DNA from: Streptomyces lomondensis
GTDB lineage: Bacteria > Actinomycetota > Actinomycetes > Streptomycetales > Streptomycetaceae
NCBI RefSeq assembly: GCF_014651035.1
Contig: NZ_BMWC01000002.1
Coordinates: 682,001 to 746,000, forward strand
DNA length: 64,000 nucleotides
Direction of reading: 5' to 3'
Every line of letters starts with the position of its first letter. Position 1 is the stretch's first letter. The notes beneath the pieces were generated by a model. The model was given only the letters and a program-made list of their open reading frames with translations. It was not told where the DNA came from and ran no database searches. Shown here in pieces: positions 1 through 9,240 of this stretch. A program made the translations under genes and the position numbers.

Positions 1-287
1 TCCGCGGTGCCGCGGTTGCGGTGCACGGCCAGGACGATCGCCAGGCCGATGCCGATCTCGGCGGCGGCGATGGCGATGGTGAACAGCGTCAGGGCCTGGC
101 CGGAGTGCAGGGTCTCCTCGGCGGTCTTGCTGAGCCAGACGTCGAAGGCGACCAGGTTGAGGTTGACGGCGTTGAGCATCAGCTCGACCGACATCAGGAC
201 GAGGATCGCGTTGCGGCGGGCGAGGACGCCGTACAGGCCCGTGCAGAAGAGAAGGGCGGAGAGCACGGCGGGATAGGCGAGGTGCAT
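1..287 (-). CDS. nuoK2: NADH-quinone oxidoreductase subunit K, second copy (3' end outside window)
   Basis: Membrane subunit of complex I carrying part of the proton path. About 95 codons are visible from an ATG at 287; the 3' end lies beyond base 1. The family signature [20 protein letters not shown] is clear, with its conserved glutamate in the second helix, and the segment [12 protein letters not shown] follows. NuoK is normally about 100 residues, so little is missing. The start codon shares one base with the nuoJ2 stop (TGATG), implying translational coupling. It is the last visible gene of the partial second nuo operon; L, M and N homologues may follow off the edge. Confidence 0.93.
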   Translation of the reverse strand, partial: MHLAYPAVLSALLFCTGLYGVLARRNAILVLMSVELMLNAVNLNLVAFDVWLSKTAEETLHSGQALTLFTIAIAAAEIGIGLAIVLAVHRNRGTA

Positions 288-964
288 CAGCTGGTGCCTT
301 CCTTCTCGCTCCGGGGGCCCTTCTCACTCCGGGGGCTCTTCTCGCTCCGGGCGGCCGGGGTGCTCTCGGCCGCGGTCGCCGCCCCGGCCTTCGCCTTGCG
401 GGACAGGACGATCGCGCCGACCAGGGCGGCGAGGAGGAGGACGGAGAGGGCCTCGAAGGGGAGGACCCAGTTCTGGAAGAGGCTCGCGCCGGTGGCCTCG
501 GTGGACCCGGCGGCAGGGCCGTCCAGGTCGATCCAGGTCGTGCGGAAGGCGTCGACGACGACCCAGACCAGGGCGGCAGCGGCGGCGACGGCCACGGTCA
601 GGGCGGCCCAGCGGTTGCCGGAGTCGGCGTCCGGGGAGCGGCCGATGGGGGCCCTGGTGAGCATCAGACCGAACAGGAGGAGGACGACGACGGAACCGAC
701 GTAGATGAGGACCTGCACCCAGGCGATGAACTCGGCGGTGAGCAGGAGGTACTCGACGGCCAGGCCGCCGAGGGTGACCACCAGCCACAGGGCGGCGTGC
801 ACCAGCTGCCGGGTGGTGACGGTGACGATCGCGGCGCCGAAGGTGACCAGGCCGACGAGGAGGAAGGCGATCTCGACGCCGGTCGGGGAGAGGAAGCCGT
901 GGGTCTCGGCGGCGGCGGTCGGGGCGTGAGCCGTGAGGTGGGCGGCTGTTGTCGCGAGGGTCAT
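287..964 (-). CDS. nuoJ2: NADH-quinone oxidoreductase subunit J, second copy
   Basis: Complex I membrane subunit, 225 residues. About five hydrophobic helices are visible, starting near residue 25 with [19 protein letters not shown], including the family region [20 protein letters not shown]. The C-terminus (about residues 190-225) is a charged, serine/lysine-rich tail with a repeated RSEKxPRSEK motif. The ATG at 964 overlaps the nuoI2 stop as ATGA, and the preceding reading frame is only antisense-like sequence, so this start is well supported. Part of a tightly coupled operon, with nuoK2 overlapping the stop. Confidence 0.93.
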   Translation of the reverse strand: MTLATTAAHLTAHAPTAAAETHGFLSPTGVEIAFLLVGLVTFGAAIVTVTTRQLVHAALWLVVTLGGLAVEYLLLTAEFIAWVQVLIYVGSVVVLLLFGLMLTRAPIGRSPDADSGNRWAALTVAVAAAAALVWVVVDAFRTTWIDLDGPAAGSTEATGASLFQNWVLPFEALSVLLLAALVGAIVLSRKAKAGAATAAESTPAARSEKSPRSEKGPRSEKEGTS

Positions 965-1611
965 GGCGTGCCCTCCTGCCCCGGCTTCGGCTGGTCCGTC
1001 TGCTGCTTGGAGTCGCCGTGCGGGCGGGTGGGGCGCTCGGCTGCCCGGGCCTGCTCGTCGGCGTGCGGTTCGGTGGGCGGCGGGGACTGCTGGGCCGCCA
1101 GCTTCTCCGCGGCCTTGCGGGCGGCGGCGAGTTCCTTCGGCTCCTCCGCGCCGGGGTCGAGGGCCGGCGGGGCCGGGACGGTCCACATCCACTCGCGGAG
1201 CTTGTCGCGCTCGTGGGTGAGGTCGCGGATGTCGGTTTCGGCGTACTCGAACTCCGGGGACCAGAACAGGGCGTCGAAAGGACAGACCTCGATGCAGATA
1301 CCGCAGTACATGCACAGGGAGAAGTCGATGGCGAAGCGGTCGAGGACGTTGCGGCTGCGTTCGCGGCCGCCGGGGGTCGCCGCCGGGATCGTCTCCTTGT
1401 GGGAGTCGATGTAGATGCACCAGTCCGGGCACTCGCGGGCGCACAGCATGCAGACCGTGCAGTTCTCCTCGAACAGGCCGATCACGCCGCGGGTGCGGGG
1501 CGGGAGGTCGGGCTGGGCGTCCGGGTACTGCGCGGTGACGGACTTCTTCGTCATCGTGCGGAGGGTGACGGCCAGGCCCTTGGCGAGGCCACTGCCAGGA
1601 ATGGGGGCCAT
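961..1611 (-). CDS. nuoI2: NADH-quinone oxidoreductase subunit I, second copy
   Basis: Peripheral-arm ferredoxin-like subunit that passes electrons through two [4Fe-4S] clusters toward NuoB. Both cluster motifs are intact: [12 protein letters not shown] and [12 protein letters not shown]. Length is 216 residues. After about residue 130 there is a low-complexity Pro/Glu/Ala tail not needed for the ferredoxin fold. ATG at 1611 lies 2 bases after the nuoH2 stop. Intact cluster ligands argue that this second complex is functional in electron transfer even though the NADH module is absent from the visible operon. Confidence 0.94.
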   Translation of the reverse strand: MAPIPGSGLAKGLAVTLRTMTKKSVTAQYPDAQPDLPPRTRGVIGLFEENCTVCMLCARECPDWCIYIDSHKETIPAATPGGRERSRNVLDRFAIDFSLCMYCGICIEVCPFDALFWSPEFEYAETDIRDLTHERDKLREWMWTVPAPPALDPGAEEPKELAAARKAAEKLAAQQSPPPTEPHADEQARAAERPTRPHGDSKQQTDQPKPGQEGTP

Positions 1612-1613
1612 GG

Positions 1614-2582
1614 TTACTGGATCACCACCTTGACGATGCCGGTGAGGGCGATCTGGGCGAGGGAGAGGGGGACGAGGAGGGTCCAGGAGAGCTTCTGGAG
1701 CTGGTCCTCGCGCAGGCGGGGGTAGGTGACGCGCAGCCAGATGACGAGGAAGGCGAGGACGGCGGTCTTCAGCAGGGTCCAGACCCAGCCGAGGCCGTCG
1801 GCGCCCCAGGGGCCGTGCCAGCCGCCCAGGAAGAGGACGGTGGTCAGGCCGCACAGGACGACGATTCCGGCGTACTCGGCGAGGAGGAAGAGGGCGAAGC
1901 GCAGGCCGGTGTACTCGGTGTACGCGCCGAAGATGATCTCCGAGTCGGCGACGGGCATGTCGAAGGGCGGGCGCTGGAGTTCGGCGAGGCCGGCCACGAA
2001 GAAGACGATCGCGCCGACGATCTGCCAGGGCAGCCACCACCACTCGAAGGCGTCGAGGATGCCGGGGATCGAGACGGTGCCGGCCGCCATCGCCACCGAG
2101 GCGGCGGTCAGCAGCATCGGCAGTTCATAGGCGAGGAGCTGGGCGGCGGTGCGCAGGCCGCCGAGGAGGGAGAACTTGTTCGCGGACGCCCAGCCGGCCA
2201 TGAGCGAGCCGAGGACGCCGACGCCCATGACGGCCAGGACGAAGAAGACGCCGGCGTCGATGACCTGGCCGACGGCTCCCTCGTCGGGGCCGATGGGGAT
2301 GGCGAGCAGGACGAGGAGGTAGGGCAGGAGGGCGACAGCTGGGGCCAGTTGGAAGATACGGCGGTCCGCGCCGGCCGGGACCACGTCCTCCTTCTGCGCG
2401 AACTTCACGCCGTCGGCGATCAGCTGGGCCCAGCCGTGGAAGCCGCCGGCGTACATGGGGCCGAGGCGGCCCTGCATGTGAGCCATGACCTTGTGCTCGG
2501 TCTGGCCGATGATCAGGGGGAAGGTGAGGAAGACGACGAAGACGATCAGGAGTCGCAGGGTGACGTCGAGCACGTCGTTCAC
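1614..2582 (-). CDS. nuoH2: NADH-quinone oxidoreductase subunit H, second copy
   Basis: Membrane subunit that forms the quinone tunnel at the join of the two arms, 322 residues, about eight helices. The conserved first loop [18 protein letters not shown] and the segment [14 protein letters not shown] are visible, with the later loop [16 protein letters not shown]. Starts with GTG at 2582, overlapping the nuoC2 stop as GTGA. It is shorter than the copy at 53179-54555, which carries a disordered C-terminal extension. Confidence 0.94.
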   Translation of the reverse strand: MNDVLDVTLRLLIVFVVFLTFPLIIGQTEHKVMAHMQGRLGPMYAGGFHGWAQLIADGVKFAQKEDVVPAGADRRIFQLAPAVALLPYLLVLLAIPIGPDEGAVGQVIDAGVFFVLAVMGVGVLGSLMAGWASANKFSLLGGLRTAAQLLAYELPMLLTAASVAMAAGTVSIPGILDAFEWWWLPWQIVGAIVFFVAGLAELQRPPFDMPVADSEIIFGAYTEYTGLRFALFLLAEYAGIVVLCGLTTVLFLGGWHGPWGADGLGWVWTLLKTAVLAFLVIWLRVTYPRLREDQLQKLSWTLLVPLSLAQIALTGIVKVVIQ

Positions 2583-4036
2583 CGCGGGCCTCCTGTGGCG
2601 TCTGTGGGGTCAGTGGGGTCTGTTGGGTCTTCGGGGTTGTCCGCGGGCTCGGAGTCCTTCGCGGGCTCGGGCTTCTCCGGGGCGGCCGGCGGCTCGGGGG
2701 TCGGCAACGGCGCGGCCTCGGGCGACGGTTGGGGTTCCGGTTCCTCGAAGGCCGGGCGGGCGTGGTGCCAGGGGGCGTCCGTGCTGCGCGGGGTGCGCGA
2801 AGCGCGGCCCGACTGACTGTCGCTGCGCCTCTCGCTCGCGCTGGCGCTGCCGTTGCCGTTGTCGCCGCGGTCGGATGCCGCCCGCTGACTCGCGCTGCCC
2901 TCCGATGCGCTGCGCGCCCGGCGGGGGCCGGCAGGGTTGTCCGCCGCGGTGTCTGTGGGGGCGTCTTCCGGGGTGTCTGCCGGGGTCCGCTGCGACGCCG
3001 AGCCTTCGCTCGCGCTCCGCGCGCGGCGCGTCCCAGCCGACGCGCTCGGCGTTCCGGCCTCAGTGGACGAGGGCCCAGCCCCAGCGGACGAGGGCCCAGC
3101 CCCAGCGGACGAGGGCCCAGCCCCAGCGGTCGAGGGTCCGGACGCAGGGGTCGATGGCCCAGCCTCAGCGGTCGATGGCCCGGACGCAGTGGTCAACGGT
3201 CCCGTTTCCGTGGCCGGCGACTCCGGCCCGGTGGTCCCGGCAGCGGCCTGGCTCGCGGAGCCTTCCGCCGCCGTACGAGCACGACGCGGTGCGGTCGGGG
3301 AAGCCGTGCCCGTGTCACCGGCAGCGGCCTGGCTCGCCGAGCCCTCCGCCGCGGAACGCGTCCGCCGCACCGGACGCTCGCCCGCCGCTGGGCGGGCCGC
3401 GCGGGCCGGCCGGTCGCCCGTCGCGCCGCGGGCCGCGCCCCGGGCCGGACGGGCGGGGGCCGGAGGGAGCTGGCCCTTGAGGGGGCCCCATTCGTTCGGG
3501 TCGGGGACGCCGGGCGGGAGCATCTGGCGGCGCTTGGGGCCGCCGTGTTCCGACTCGCCGGGTTCCTTCGCGCCGGGCCAGGCCTTGGCGACGCGGGCGG
3601 CCAAGACGAAGTCCTTGCGCAGGGGGTGACCCTCGAAGTTCTCCGGCAGGAGCAGGTGGTCCAGCGCCGGGTGGCCGTCGAAGGTGACGCCGAACATCTC
3701 GTGCGTCTCGCGTTCGTGCCAGGCGGCGCCCGCGTAGACACCGACCGCCGAGGGCAGGGCGGGAGCCTCGTGCGGCACCGTCGTACGCAGGAGGAGTCGT
3801 CGTACGGGAGAGAGGGCCGCGATGTGTGCCGTGACGCGGAAGCCCGTGCCCGGTTCGTCGACCGCGCTCAGCCAGTCGAAGTAGGTGCAGCCGAGCCGGT
3901 CGCGGGCGGTCTCCAGAGAGGCGATCCAGGCAGCGGAGGGTACGTCGACCGTCAGGACCTCGTACGACTCCTCGGCCGTGGCGTCCGGGCCGAAGAGTTC
4001 CCCGACGTCGGCGGGCAGCCAGCCGACCGCGGTCAT
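2579..4036 (-). CDS. nuoC2: NADH-quinone oxidoreductase subunit C, second copy, with long repeat-rich C-terminal tail
   Basis: Peripheral-arm subunit of complex I. Residues 1 to about 155 are a NuoC domain with the signature [20 protein letters not shown]. The protein is 485 residues; roughly residues 195-485 are disordered. The tail holds four copies of a motif close to [13 protein letters not shown] (near residues 224, 250, 337 and 371) and a run of seven-residue GPSSAGA units encoded by seven 21-bp DNA repeats at 3062-3208. The very end is acidic and proline-rich with PTD repeats. ATG at 4036 overlaps the nuoB2 stop (ATGA). There is no NuoD domain fused here or encoded next to it. The domain call is firm; a role for the tail is unknown. 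Confidence 0.88.
   Translation of the reverse strand: MTAVGWLPADVGELFGPDATAEESYEVLTVDVPSAAWIASLETARDRLGCTYFDWLSAVDEPGTGFRVTAHIAALSPVRRLLLRTTVPHEAPALPSAVGVYAGAAWHERETHEMFGVTFDGHPALDHLLLPENFEGHPLRKDFVLAARVAKAWPGAKEPGESEHGGPKRRQMLPPGVPDPNEWGPLKGQLPPAPARPARGAARGATGDRPARAARPAAGERPVRRTRSAAEGSASQAAAGDTGTASPTAPRRARTAAEGSASQAAAGTTGPESPATETGPLTTASGPSTAEAGPSTPASGPSTAGAGPSSAGAGPSSAGAGPSSTEAGTPSASAGTRRARSASEGSASQRTPADTPEDAPTDTAADNPAGPRRARSASEGSASQRAASDRGDNGNGSASASERRSDSQSGRASRTPRSTDAPWHHARPAFEEPEPQPSPEAAPLPTPEPPAAPEKPEPAKDSEPADNPEDPTDPTDPTDATGGPR
3062..3208. repeat. seven tandem 21-bp units inside nuoC2
   Basis: Unit consensus near AGCGGACGAGGGCCCAGCCCC on the plus strand; the second and third units are identical and the outer units diverge. 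On the coding (minus) strand it encodes seven-residue GPSSAGA-type units, so copy-number change keeps the frame. Confidence 0.9.
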
Positions 4037-4644
4037 CGTCCCTCCTCGGACGTCGCGTCTGTGGCCGGGGCCGGGGCCGGCGGTCGCACCAGCCCGCTCT
4101 CCAGCGCCGCCGCGGACGGGCGGCTCGTGCCGTACCGCTCCCCCAGCGACTCGCGGGCGATCTTCTCCTGGAGCTTGAGGATGCCCTGGAGCAGCGCCTC
4201 GGGCCGGGGCGGGCAGCCGGGGACGTAGACGTCGACGGGGATGATCTGGTCGACGCCCTTGGTGACGGAGTAGGAGTCCCAGTACGGGCCGCCGCAGTTG
4301 CTGCACGCGCCGAAGGAGATGACGTACTTGGGTTCCGGCATCTGCTCGTAGAGGCGCTTCACCGCCGGCGCCATCTTGTCCGTGACCGTGCCGGACACCA
4401 CCATCAGGTCGGCCTGGCGGGGGCCCGGCGCGAACGGGATGACGCCGAGGCGGATGAAGTCGTGGCGGGCCATCGACGCGGCGATGAACTCGATCGCGCA
4501 GCAGGCGAGGCCGAAGTTGAAGACCCAGAGCGAGTAGCGGCGGCCCCAGTTCAGGATCACCTTCATCGGCTCGGGCGCGAGGCGCGCGAGGGCACCCAGC
4601 CGCTTCGGCTCGGGCAGCAGAACAGGCTCGGGGGTCACGTCCAT
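4033..4644 (-). CDS. nuoB2: NADH-quinone oxidoreductase subunit B, second copy
   Basis: Carries the terminal N2 [4Fe-4S] cluster of complex I. All four ligand cysteines are present: the tandem pair in GLACCAIEF, one in GACSNCGG and one in VPGCPPRPE. Length 203 residues; the last 30 or so are an Ala/Pro-rich extension. ATG at 4644 overlaps the end of nuoA2 by 10 bases. The paralogue at 61330-61884 has CASSGGMF where this copy has CSNCGGPY, so the two are clearly diverged. In classical complex I NuoB works with NuoD, which is missing from this operon. Confidence 0.95.
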   Translation of the reverse strand: MDVTPEPVLLPEPKRLGALARLAPEPMKVILNWGRRYSLWVFNFGLACCAIEFIAASMARHDFIRLGVIPFAPGPRQADLMVVSGTVTDKMAPAVKRLYEQMPEPKYVISFGACSNCGGPYWDSYSVTKGVDQIIPVDVYVPGCPPRPEALLQGILKLQEKIARESLGERYGTSRPSAAALESGLVRPPAPAPATDATSEEGR

Positions 4645-5042
4645 GCCAGGACGCCCTTCTTGTATGCGTAGAGCAGGCCCACGGCCAGGAAGCCGAGGAA
4701 GATGAACATCTCCACCAGGGTCGTCGCGCCGTAGCCGGGGGCGGCAAAGACGGTCGCCCAGGGGAACAGGAAGATCGAGTCGACGGCGAAGATCACGTAG
4801 AGGAAGGCGTAGACGTAGTAGCGGACCTGGGTGTGGGCCCAGCCCTCGCCGACGGGGTCGACGCCGCACTCGTAGGTCAGGAGCTTCTCGGGCGTGGGGA
4901 CCACGGGCCGCAGCAGGCGGCCGGCCCCGAAGGCGACGGCGACGAACAGCACGCCGACGACGGCGAGCAGTCCGACGACCGAGTAGGACTGGAAGTAGTC
5001 CGCCGCGACGACGGTCGTGGTGACGACGGTCGGTTCCGGCAC
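4635..5042 (-). CDS. nuoA2: NADH-quinone oxidoreductase subunit A, second copy
   Basis: Small membrane subunit, 135 residues, three helices, with the signature [15 protein letters not shown] and the acidic second helix [15 protein letters not shown] chose GTG at 5042, which has GAGG-type ribosome-binding sequence just upstream; the longer reading frame to 5186 has no family match in its first 48 codons. First gene of the second nuo operon, transcribed away from the sensor kinase at 5267. Confidence 0.93.
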   Translation of the reverse strand: MPEPTVVTTTVVAADYFQSYSVVGLLAVVGVLFVAVAFGAGRLLRPVVPTPEKLLTYECGVDPVGEGWAHTQVRYYVYAFLYVIFAVDSIFLFPWATVFAAPGYGATTLVEMFIFLGFLAVGLLYAYKKGVLAWT

Positions 5043-5266
5043 GTCCGTCCCTCGCTCCCTGAAAAATCGGACCTGGATCCTGCGCCGACCCCGCGGCTCA
5101 CCCGGACGCCGCTGTTCGACGATCTGTACGCACGGGAGTCTAGGCCCTGATAAAGGCAGGGTAAGCAGCCCGTCACGCCCTGGCATGCGGGGGTGGGGTT
5201 TTCCTCAGGTGATCCTGGCGGTCCACCTCATGGCGCGGCTGCCCGCCGCCCGGCACGCTAACGCAT

Positions 5267-6469
5267 ATGACCCAACGCTTCCCGTCCCCGGGCACGAAAG
5301 AGGCCACGGCGGCGGCCGGGCAGGACGACCGTCCGCCGCCGGCCCGTCTCGCCTACGACCGGCACACCTGGAAAGAGATCGCGCACCTGCTGGCCAACCT
5401 TCCGGTCGCGCTGCTCGGTTTCACCTACGTCGTGACGGTGCTGTTCACCGGTTTCGGCCTGACCGTCACAGTGGTCGGGTTCCCGCTGCTCGCGGCCGGA
5501 CTCATGGGCGCGCGGCAGTTGGGCAGGATGGAGCGGGCGCGGGCCCGGGCACTGCTCGGGGTGCGGGTGGACGAGCCGAGCCGGCTGCGGCTGCGCGGCG
5601 GGGGCGGCTTCTTCCAGCGGTTGTGGATGCAGCTGAAGGACCCGGTGGGCTGGCGCACGGTCCTGTACGAGTTCATCCGGCTGCCGTGGGGCGTCCTCAC
5701 CTTCACCGTCACGCTGACCTCGCTGTTCGTGCTGTGGCCGGTGCTGCCGTTCATCGCGCGGGGCCTGACCAACGCCGACCGGGCCATGGTGCGCGGGCTG
5801 CTGTCGCCCTCCGACGAGCTGGAGCGGCGCATCGCCGAGCTGGAGTCGGACCGGGGGGTCGTGGTCGACACGGCCGCCGCCGACCTGCGGCGCATCGAGC
5901 GGGATCTGCACGACGGGGCGCAGGCCCGGCTGGTCAATCTGGCCATGGGTCTGGGCCTGGCCAAGGAGAAGGTGCTGGAGGACCCGGACGCGGCGGCGAC
6001 GATGGTCGAGGAGGCGCACGGCGAGGTGAAGCTGGCGCTCCAGGAGCTGCGGGACCTGGCCCGCGGGATCCACCCGGCGGTCCTGACCGACCGCGGCCTG
6101 GACGCGGCCCTGTCCTCGGTCGCCTCGCGCTGCACGGTCCCGGTGAAGGTGTCGGTCGACCTGCCCGCGCGTCCGGCAGCGGCCATCGAGGGCATCGCCT
6201 ACTTCACCGTTTCGGAGCTGCTCCAGAACGTCAGCAAGCACAGCCGGGCGAAGTCCGCGTCGGTGGATGTGTGGCGGACGGACGACCGGCTCCTCATACA
6301 GGTGTGGGACGACGGCCGCGGGGGCGCGAGCCTCGACGGCGGTACGGGGATGAAGGGTCTGGCCGACCGGCTGGACGCCGTCGACGGCCTGTTCGTCCTG
6401 GAGTCGCCCGAGGGCGGCCCGACGACGGTCACGGCGGAGCTGCCGTGGCGCGACCGCACGGACGCCTGA
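5267..6469 (+). CDS. sensor histidine kinase (paralogue 1)
   Basis: Membrane-bound two-component sensor, 400 residues. Residues 40-165 hold four hydrophobic segments of the Streptomyces sensor-domain type. A HisKA_3 dimerisation domain follows with the phosphoacceptor His215 in ERDLHDGAQARL. The ATPase domain has an N-box (ELLQNVSKHSR) and a G-box (DDGRGGASLDGGTGMKGL). ATG at 5267 has no clear ribosome-binding site, so leaderless translation is possible. It is divergent from nuoA2 across 224 bases and is followed by a close paralogue; a 98-bp block around the histidine is identical in both genes. Probable partner: the regulator at 8422. Signal unknown. Confidence 0.92.
   Translation: MTQRFPSPGTKEATAAAGQDDRPPPARLAYDRHTWKEIAHLLANLPVALLGFTYVVTVLFTGFGLTVTVVGFPLLAAGLMGARQLGRMERARARALLGVRVDEPSRLRLRGGGGFFQRLWMQLKDPVGWRTVLYEFIRLPWGVLTFTVTLTSLFVLWPVLPFIARGLTNADRAMVRGLLSPSDELERRIAELESDRGVVVDTAAADLRRIERDLHDGAQARLVNLAMGLGLAKEKVLEDPDAAATMVEEAHGEVKLALQELRDLARGIHPAVLTDRGLDAALSSVASRCTVPVKVSVDLPARPAAAIEGIAYFTVSELLQNVSKHSRAKSASVDVWRTDDRLLIQVWDDGRGGASLDGGTGMKGLADRLDAVDGLFVLESPEGGPTTVTAELPWRDRTDA
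5837..5934 (+). repeat. 98-bp block identical to 7341-7438 (copy 1)
   Basis: Exact DNA match by eye to the second kinase gene, covering the coding region for the end of the linker through the phosphoacceptor histidine. Flanking DNA diverges quickly, including at silent sites. Confidence 0.9.
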
Positions 6470-6611
6470 CGCTGTCGAACGGGCCGGAAGTCCGGAGGTA
6501 GGGAAAACCCCCCGCTCAAGACGCCGACGGACTCCATGGTCCGCCGACCTGCGGCGCAGCAGGGTGGAGGTACGAGGGAACAGCCGTAGGACGAGGAGAA
6601 GGACGACACCG

Positions 6612-7973
6612 ATGGCCACGGAGTACGGACAGGGATACGGGCTCGACGGCGGGCCCGCGTTCCCCGGGAGCACCGAACGGCGGCACCGGCTGCCCGCCGC
6701 GCTGCGGGCGCCGGTCGAGGGCCGCACCTGGCGCGAGCTCGGCCACGTGCTGCTCAGCCTGCCGATCAGCATCCTGCTCTTCACCTACGCGGTCACGATG
6801 GTGTCGCTGGGGGCGGGCCTGCTGGTGACGTTCCTCGGCATACCGGTGCTGGCGGCGGCGCTCGCCGGCTGCCGAGGTTTCGGCGCGCTGGAGCGGATGC
6901 GGGCGCGGGCGCTGCTGGACCTGGAGGTGGCCGAGCCCGAGCCGCTGCGGATGCGGAAACCGGGCGTCATGGCGTGGATGGGTGCCGTCCTGAAGAGCGG
7001 CGCCTCGTGGCGGGCCCTGCTGTACGCGGTGCTGCATCTGCCCTGGGCGGTGTTCTCGTTCGCCGTCACCGTGAACGTCTGGGCGCTGGGCTGGGGGCTG
7101 CTGACGTACCCGCTGTGGTTCTGGGTGTTCCCGATGTACGCCGGCCAGGACGGGGTCCAGCTGTACGGCGACGAGACACACCGGGTCTACCTCGACAACC
7201 CCTTCGAGATCACGGTGACGGCGCTGGTGGGGCTGCTGTTCACGATCGCCACGCCGTGGATCGTGCGGGCGCTGACGATGGTGGACCGGCTCATGGTGCA
7301 CGGGCTGCTCGGGCCGTCGCGGCTGGCCTCGCGGGTGGTGGAGCTGGAGTCGGACCGGGGGGTCGTGGTCGACACGGCCGCCGCCGACCTGCGGCGCATC
7401 GAGCGGGATCTGCACGACGGGGCGCAGGCCCGGCTGGTGGCACTGGCGATGGATCTGGGGCTGGCGAAGGAGAAGCTCCAGGAGGATCCGGAGACGGCCG
7501 TGCGGATGGTGGACGAGGCGCACGGCGAGGTGAAGACGGCGCTCCAGGAGCTGCGGGACCTGGCCCGGGGCATCCACCCGGCGGTGCTGACGGACCGGGG
7601 GCTGGACGCGGCGCTGTCGGCGGTGGCGTCGCGGTGCACGGTGCCGGTGCGGGTCGAGGTCGATCTGGCGGAGCGCCCCGCGCCGGCGATCGAGGGGATC
7701 GCGTACTTCACGGTCTCGGAGCTGCTCCAGAACGTCAGCAAGCACGCGCGGGCGACCTGGGCGGGCGTGGAGGTCTGGCGGACGGAGAACCGGCTGATGC
7801 TCCAGGTCGTGGACAACGGCGTGGGCGGGGCCGACATATCCCAGGGGTCCGGGCTGGCGGGGCTGGCGGAGCGGCTCGACGCGGTGGACGGGATCCTGGT
7901 GGTGGACTCGCCGACGGGCGGGCCGACCCGGGTGACGGCGGAGCTGCCGTGGCGTGGGGAGCACGTGCGGTGA
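6612..7973 (+). CDS. sensor histidine kinase (paralogue 2)
   Basis: Second kinase of the tandem pair, 453 residues. It has the same layout as its neighbour but a longer sensor region (residues 45-225) with an extra loop, GQDGVQLYGDETHRVY, before the last helix. Phosphoacceptor His268 lies in ERDLHDGAQARLVAL; the ATPase domain has ELLQNVSKHARA and DNGVGGADISQGSGLAGL. ATG at 6612 is preceded by AGGAGAAGG at good spacing, which decides it over an upstream ATG at 6564. The catalytic half is much closer to paralogue 1 than the sensor half, so the two probably read different signals and may share one regulator. Confidence 0.92.
   Translation: MATEYGQGYGLDGGPAFPGSTERRHRLPAALRAPVEGRTWRELGHVLLSLPISILLFTYAVTMVSLGAGLLVTFLGIPVLAAALAGCRGFGALERMRARALLDLEVAEPEPLRMRKPGVMAWMGAVLKSGASWRALLYAVLHLPWAVFSFAVTVNVWALGWGLLTYPLWFWVFPMYAGQDGVQLYGDETHRVYLDNPFEITVTALVGLLFTIATPWIVRALTMVDRLMVHGLLGPSRLASRVVELESDRGVVVDTAAADLRRIERDLHDGAQARLVALAMDLGLAKEKLQEDPETAVRMVDEAHGEVKTALQELRDLARGIHPAVLTDRGLDAALSAVASRCTVPVRVEVDLAERPAPAIEGIAYFTVSELLQNVSKHARATWAGVEVWRTENRLMLQVVDNGVGGADISQGSGLAGLAERLDAVDGILVVDSPTGGPTRVTAELPWRGEHVR
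7341..7438 (+). repeat. 98-bp block identical to 5837-5934 (copy 2)
   Basis: Second copy of the exact block, in the same reading-frame position of the downstream kinase. Identity including third codon positions suggests gene conversion or recent duplication. Confidence 0.9.
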
Positions 7974-8421
7974 CCTCGGCGGAGGCTCGGCCCCCGTGAC
8001 CTGGCCGACCGGTCGGCCAAGGGGCCAAGGGGCCAGGGGTCCGACCGGGCCCGGGGGGCGAACCCCCTGGCCCCCGGCTTTCGCCCACCCGCCACTCGAA
8101 TCGGCCAGATACGAGCCCCCGGGTCCGGCCCCCCGGAGTCCAGCGCCCCGGAGCCCGCCCCACGGAGCCCAGCCCCCAGAGTCCAACGCCCCGAAGCCCA
8201 GCCCCCAGAGTCCAGCCCCCCGAAGCCCAGCCCCGCAAAGTCCGCCCCCTAGGAGCCCGGGCCACCGGAGCCCGGCCCACCGCATCCGATTCGCGTCGCC
8301 CACCCCCATCCACCCCCGGATGCTGAAATGCTGGACCCGTCGCACGGGTGGGCGCGGAGCCGTTGTGGGCTGCGGACGGGCGGCGTCGGGCTGTGGGGGG
8401 CCGAACATCGTGGAGGACAGG
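7974..8421. other. 448-base gap with tandem repeat between kinase and response regulator
   Basis: I see no convincing gene here. An array of about eleven 14-16 base units, consensus near CCCCCCGGAGCCCAG, occupies about 8115-8285. It is strongly strand-biased for C on the plus strand. The remaining sequence is GC-rich and ends in the ribosome-binding region of the response regulator. Confidence 0.75.
8115..8285. repeat. about 11 degenerate 15-bp tandem units
   Basis: Units alternate between CCCCCAGAGTCCAG-like and CCCCGAAGCCCAG-like forms. Non-coding minisatellite upstream of the response regulator gene. Confidence 0.75.
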
Positions 8422-9081
8422 GTGCGGGTGGTCATCGCCGAGGATTCAGTGCTGCTCAGGGAGGGCCTGACCCGGCTGCTGACCGACCGCGGGCACGAGG
8501 TCGTCGCCGGGGTCGGTGACGGCGAGGCGCTGATCAAGACCATCACGGAGCTGGACGCGCAGGGCGAGCTGCCGGACGTCGTGGTCGCCGACGTGCGGAT
8601 GCCGCCGACGCACACCGACGAGGGGGTGCGGGCGGCGGTGCAGCTGCGCAAGGCGCACCCGGGGCTCGGGGTGCTGGTGCTGTCGCAGTACGTGGAGGAG
8701 CGCTACGCCACGGAGCTGCTCGCGGGGTCCAGCCGGGGTGTCGGCTATCTGCTGAAGGACCGGGTGGCCGAGGTGCGGGAGTTCGTGGACGCGGTGGTCC
8801 GGGTGGCCGAGGGCGGTACGGCCCTGGACCCGGAGGTGGTGGCGCAGCTGCTGGGCCGCAGCCGTAAGCAGGACGTGCTCGCGGGGCTCACCCCGCGGGA
8901 GCGGGAGGTGCTGGGGCTGATGGCCGAGGGGCGGACGAACTCGGCGATCGCCCGGCAGCTGGTGGTCAGCGACGGGGCGGTCGAGAAGCACGTCAGCAAC
9001 ATCTTCCTCAAGCTGGGGCTGTCTCCGAGCGAGGGGGACCACCGCCGGGTCCTGGCCGTGCTGACCTACCTCAATTCATGA
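8422..9081 (+). CDS. LuxR/NarL-family response regulator
   Basis: DNA-binding regulator of a two-component system, 219 residues. The receiver domain has acidic residues E7 and D8, phosphoacceptor D57 in VVVADVRMPP, and the lysine in YLLKDRV. The C-terminal helix-turn-helix reads LTPREREVLGLMAEGRTN and continues with VEKHVSNIFLKLGL. GTG at 8422 has GGAGG five bases upstream and gives the usual family N-terminus VRVVIAEDSVLL; an in-frame GTG at 8410 is the alternative. It is the only regulator visible for the two upstream kinases. Possible targets are itself, nuo2 and korAB (inference from position). Confidence 0.93.
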   Translation: MRVVIAEDSVLLREGLTRLLTDRGHEVVAGVGDGEALIKTITELDAQGELPDVVVADVRMPPTHTDEGVRAAVQLRKAHPGLGVLVLSQYVEERYATELLAGSSRGVGYLLKDRVAEVREFVDAVVRVAEGGTALDPEVVAQLLGRSRKQDVLAGLTPREREVLGLMAEGRTNSAIARQLVVSDGAVEKHVSNIFLKLGLSPSEGDHRRVLAVLTYLNS

Positions 9082-9240
9082 CACTCCCGACATGCGAGTC
9101 AGGGTGCTCAATCGTCTCAAAGTCGTGTCCAACATGCGAATGACCGGAAGAAGGCGACCCTTGCGGTCGTAGGGTTGATCCTGGGAAGGCCTGCGGGAAG
9201 GCCTGTCCCGGACAGCCGCCTCTGAGGGAGGTCCAGTTCA

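Noticed and set aside
2579..4036. NuoC-NuoD fusion in the second operon
   Set aside because: The long C-terminus has none of the NuoD signatures such as [10 protein letters not shown]; it is disordered repeat sequence.
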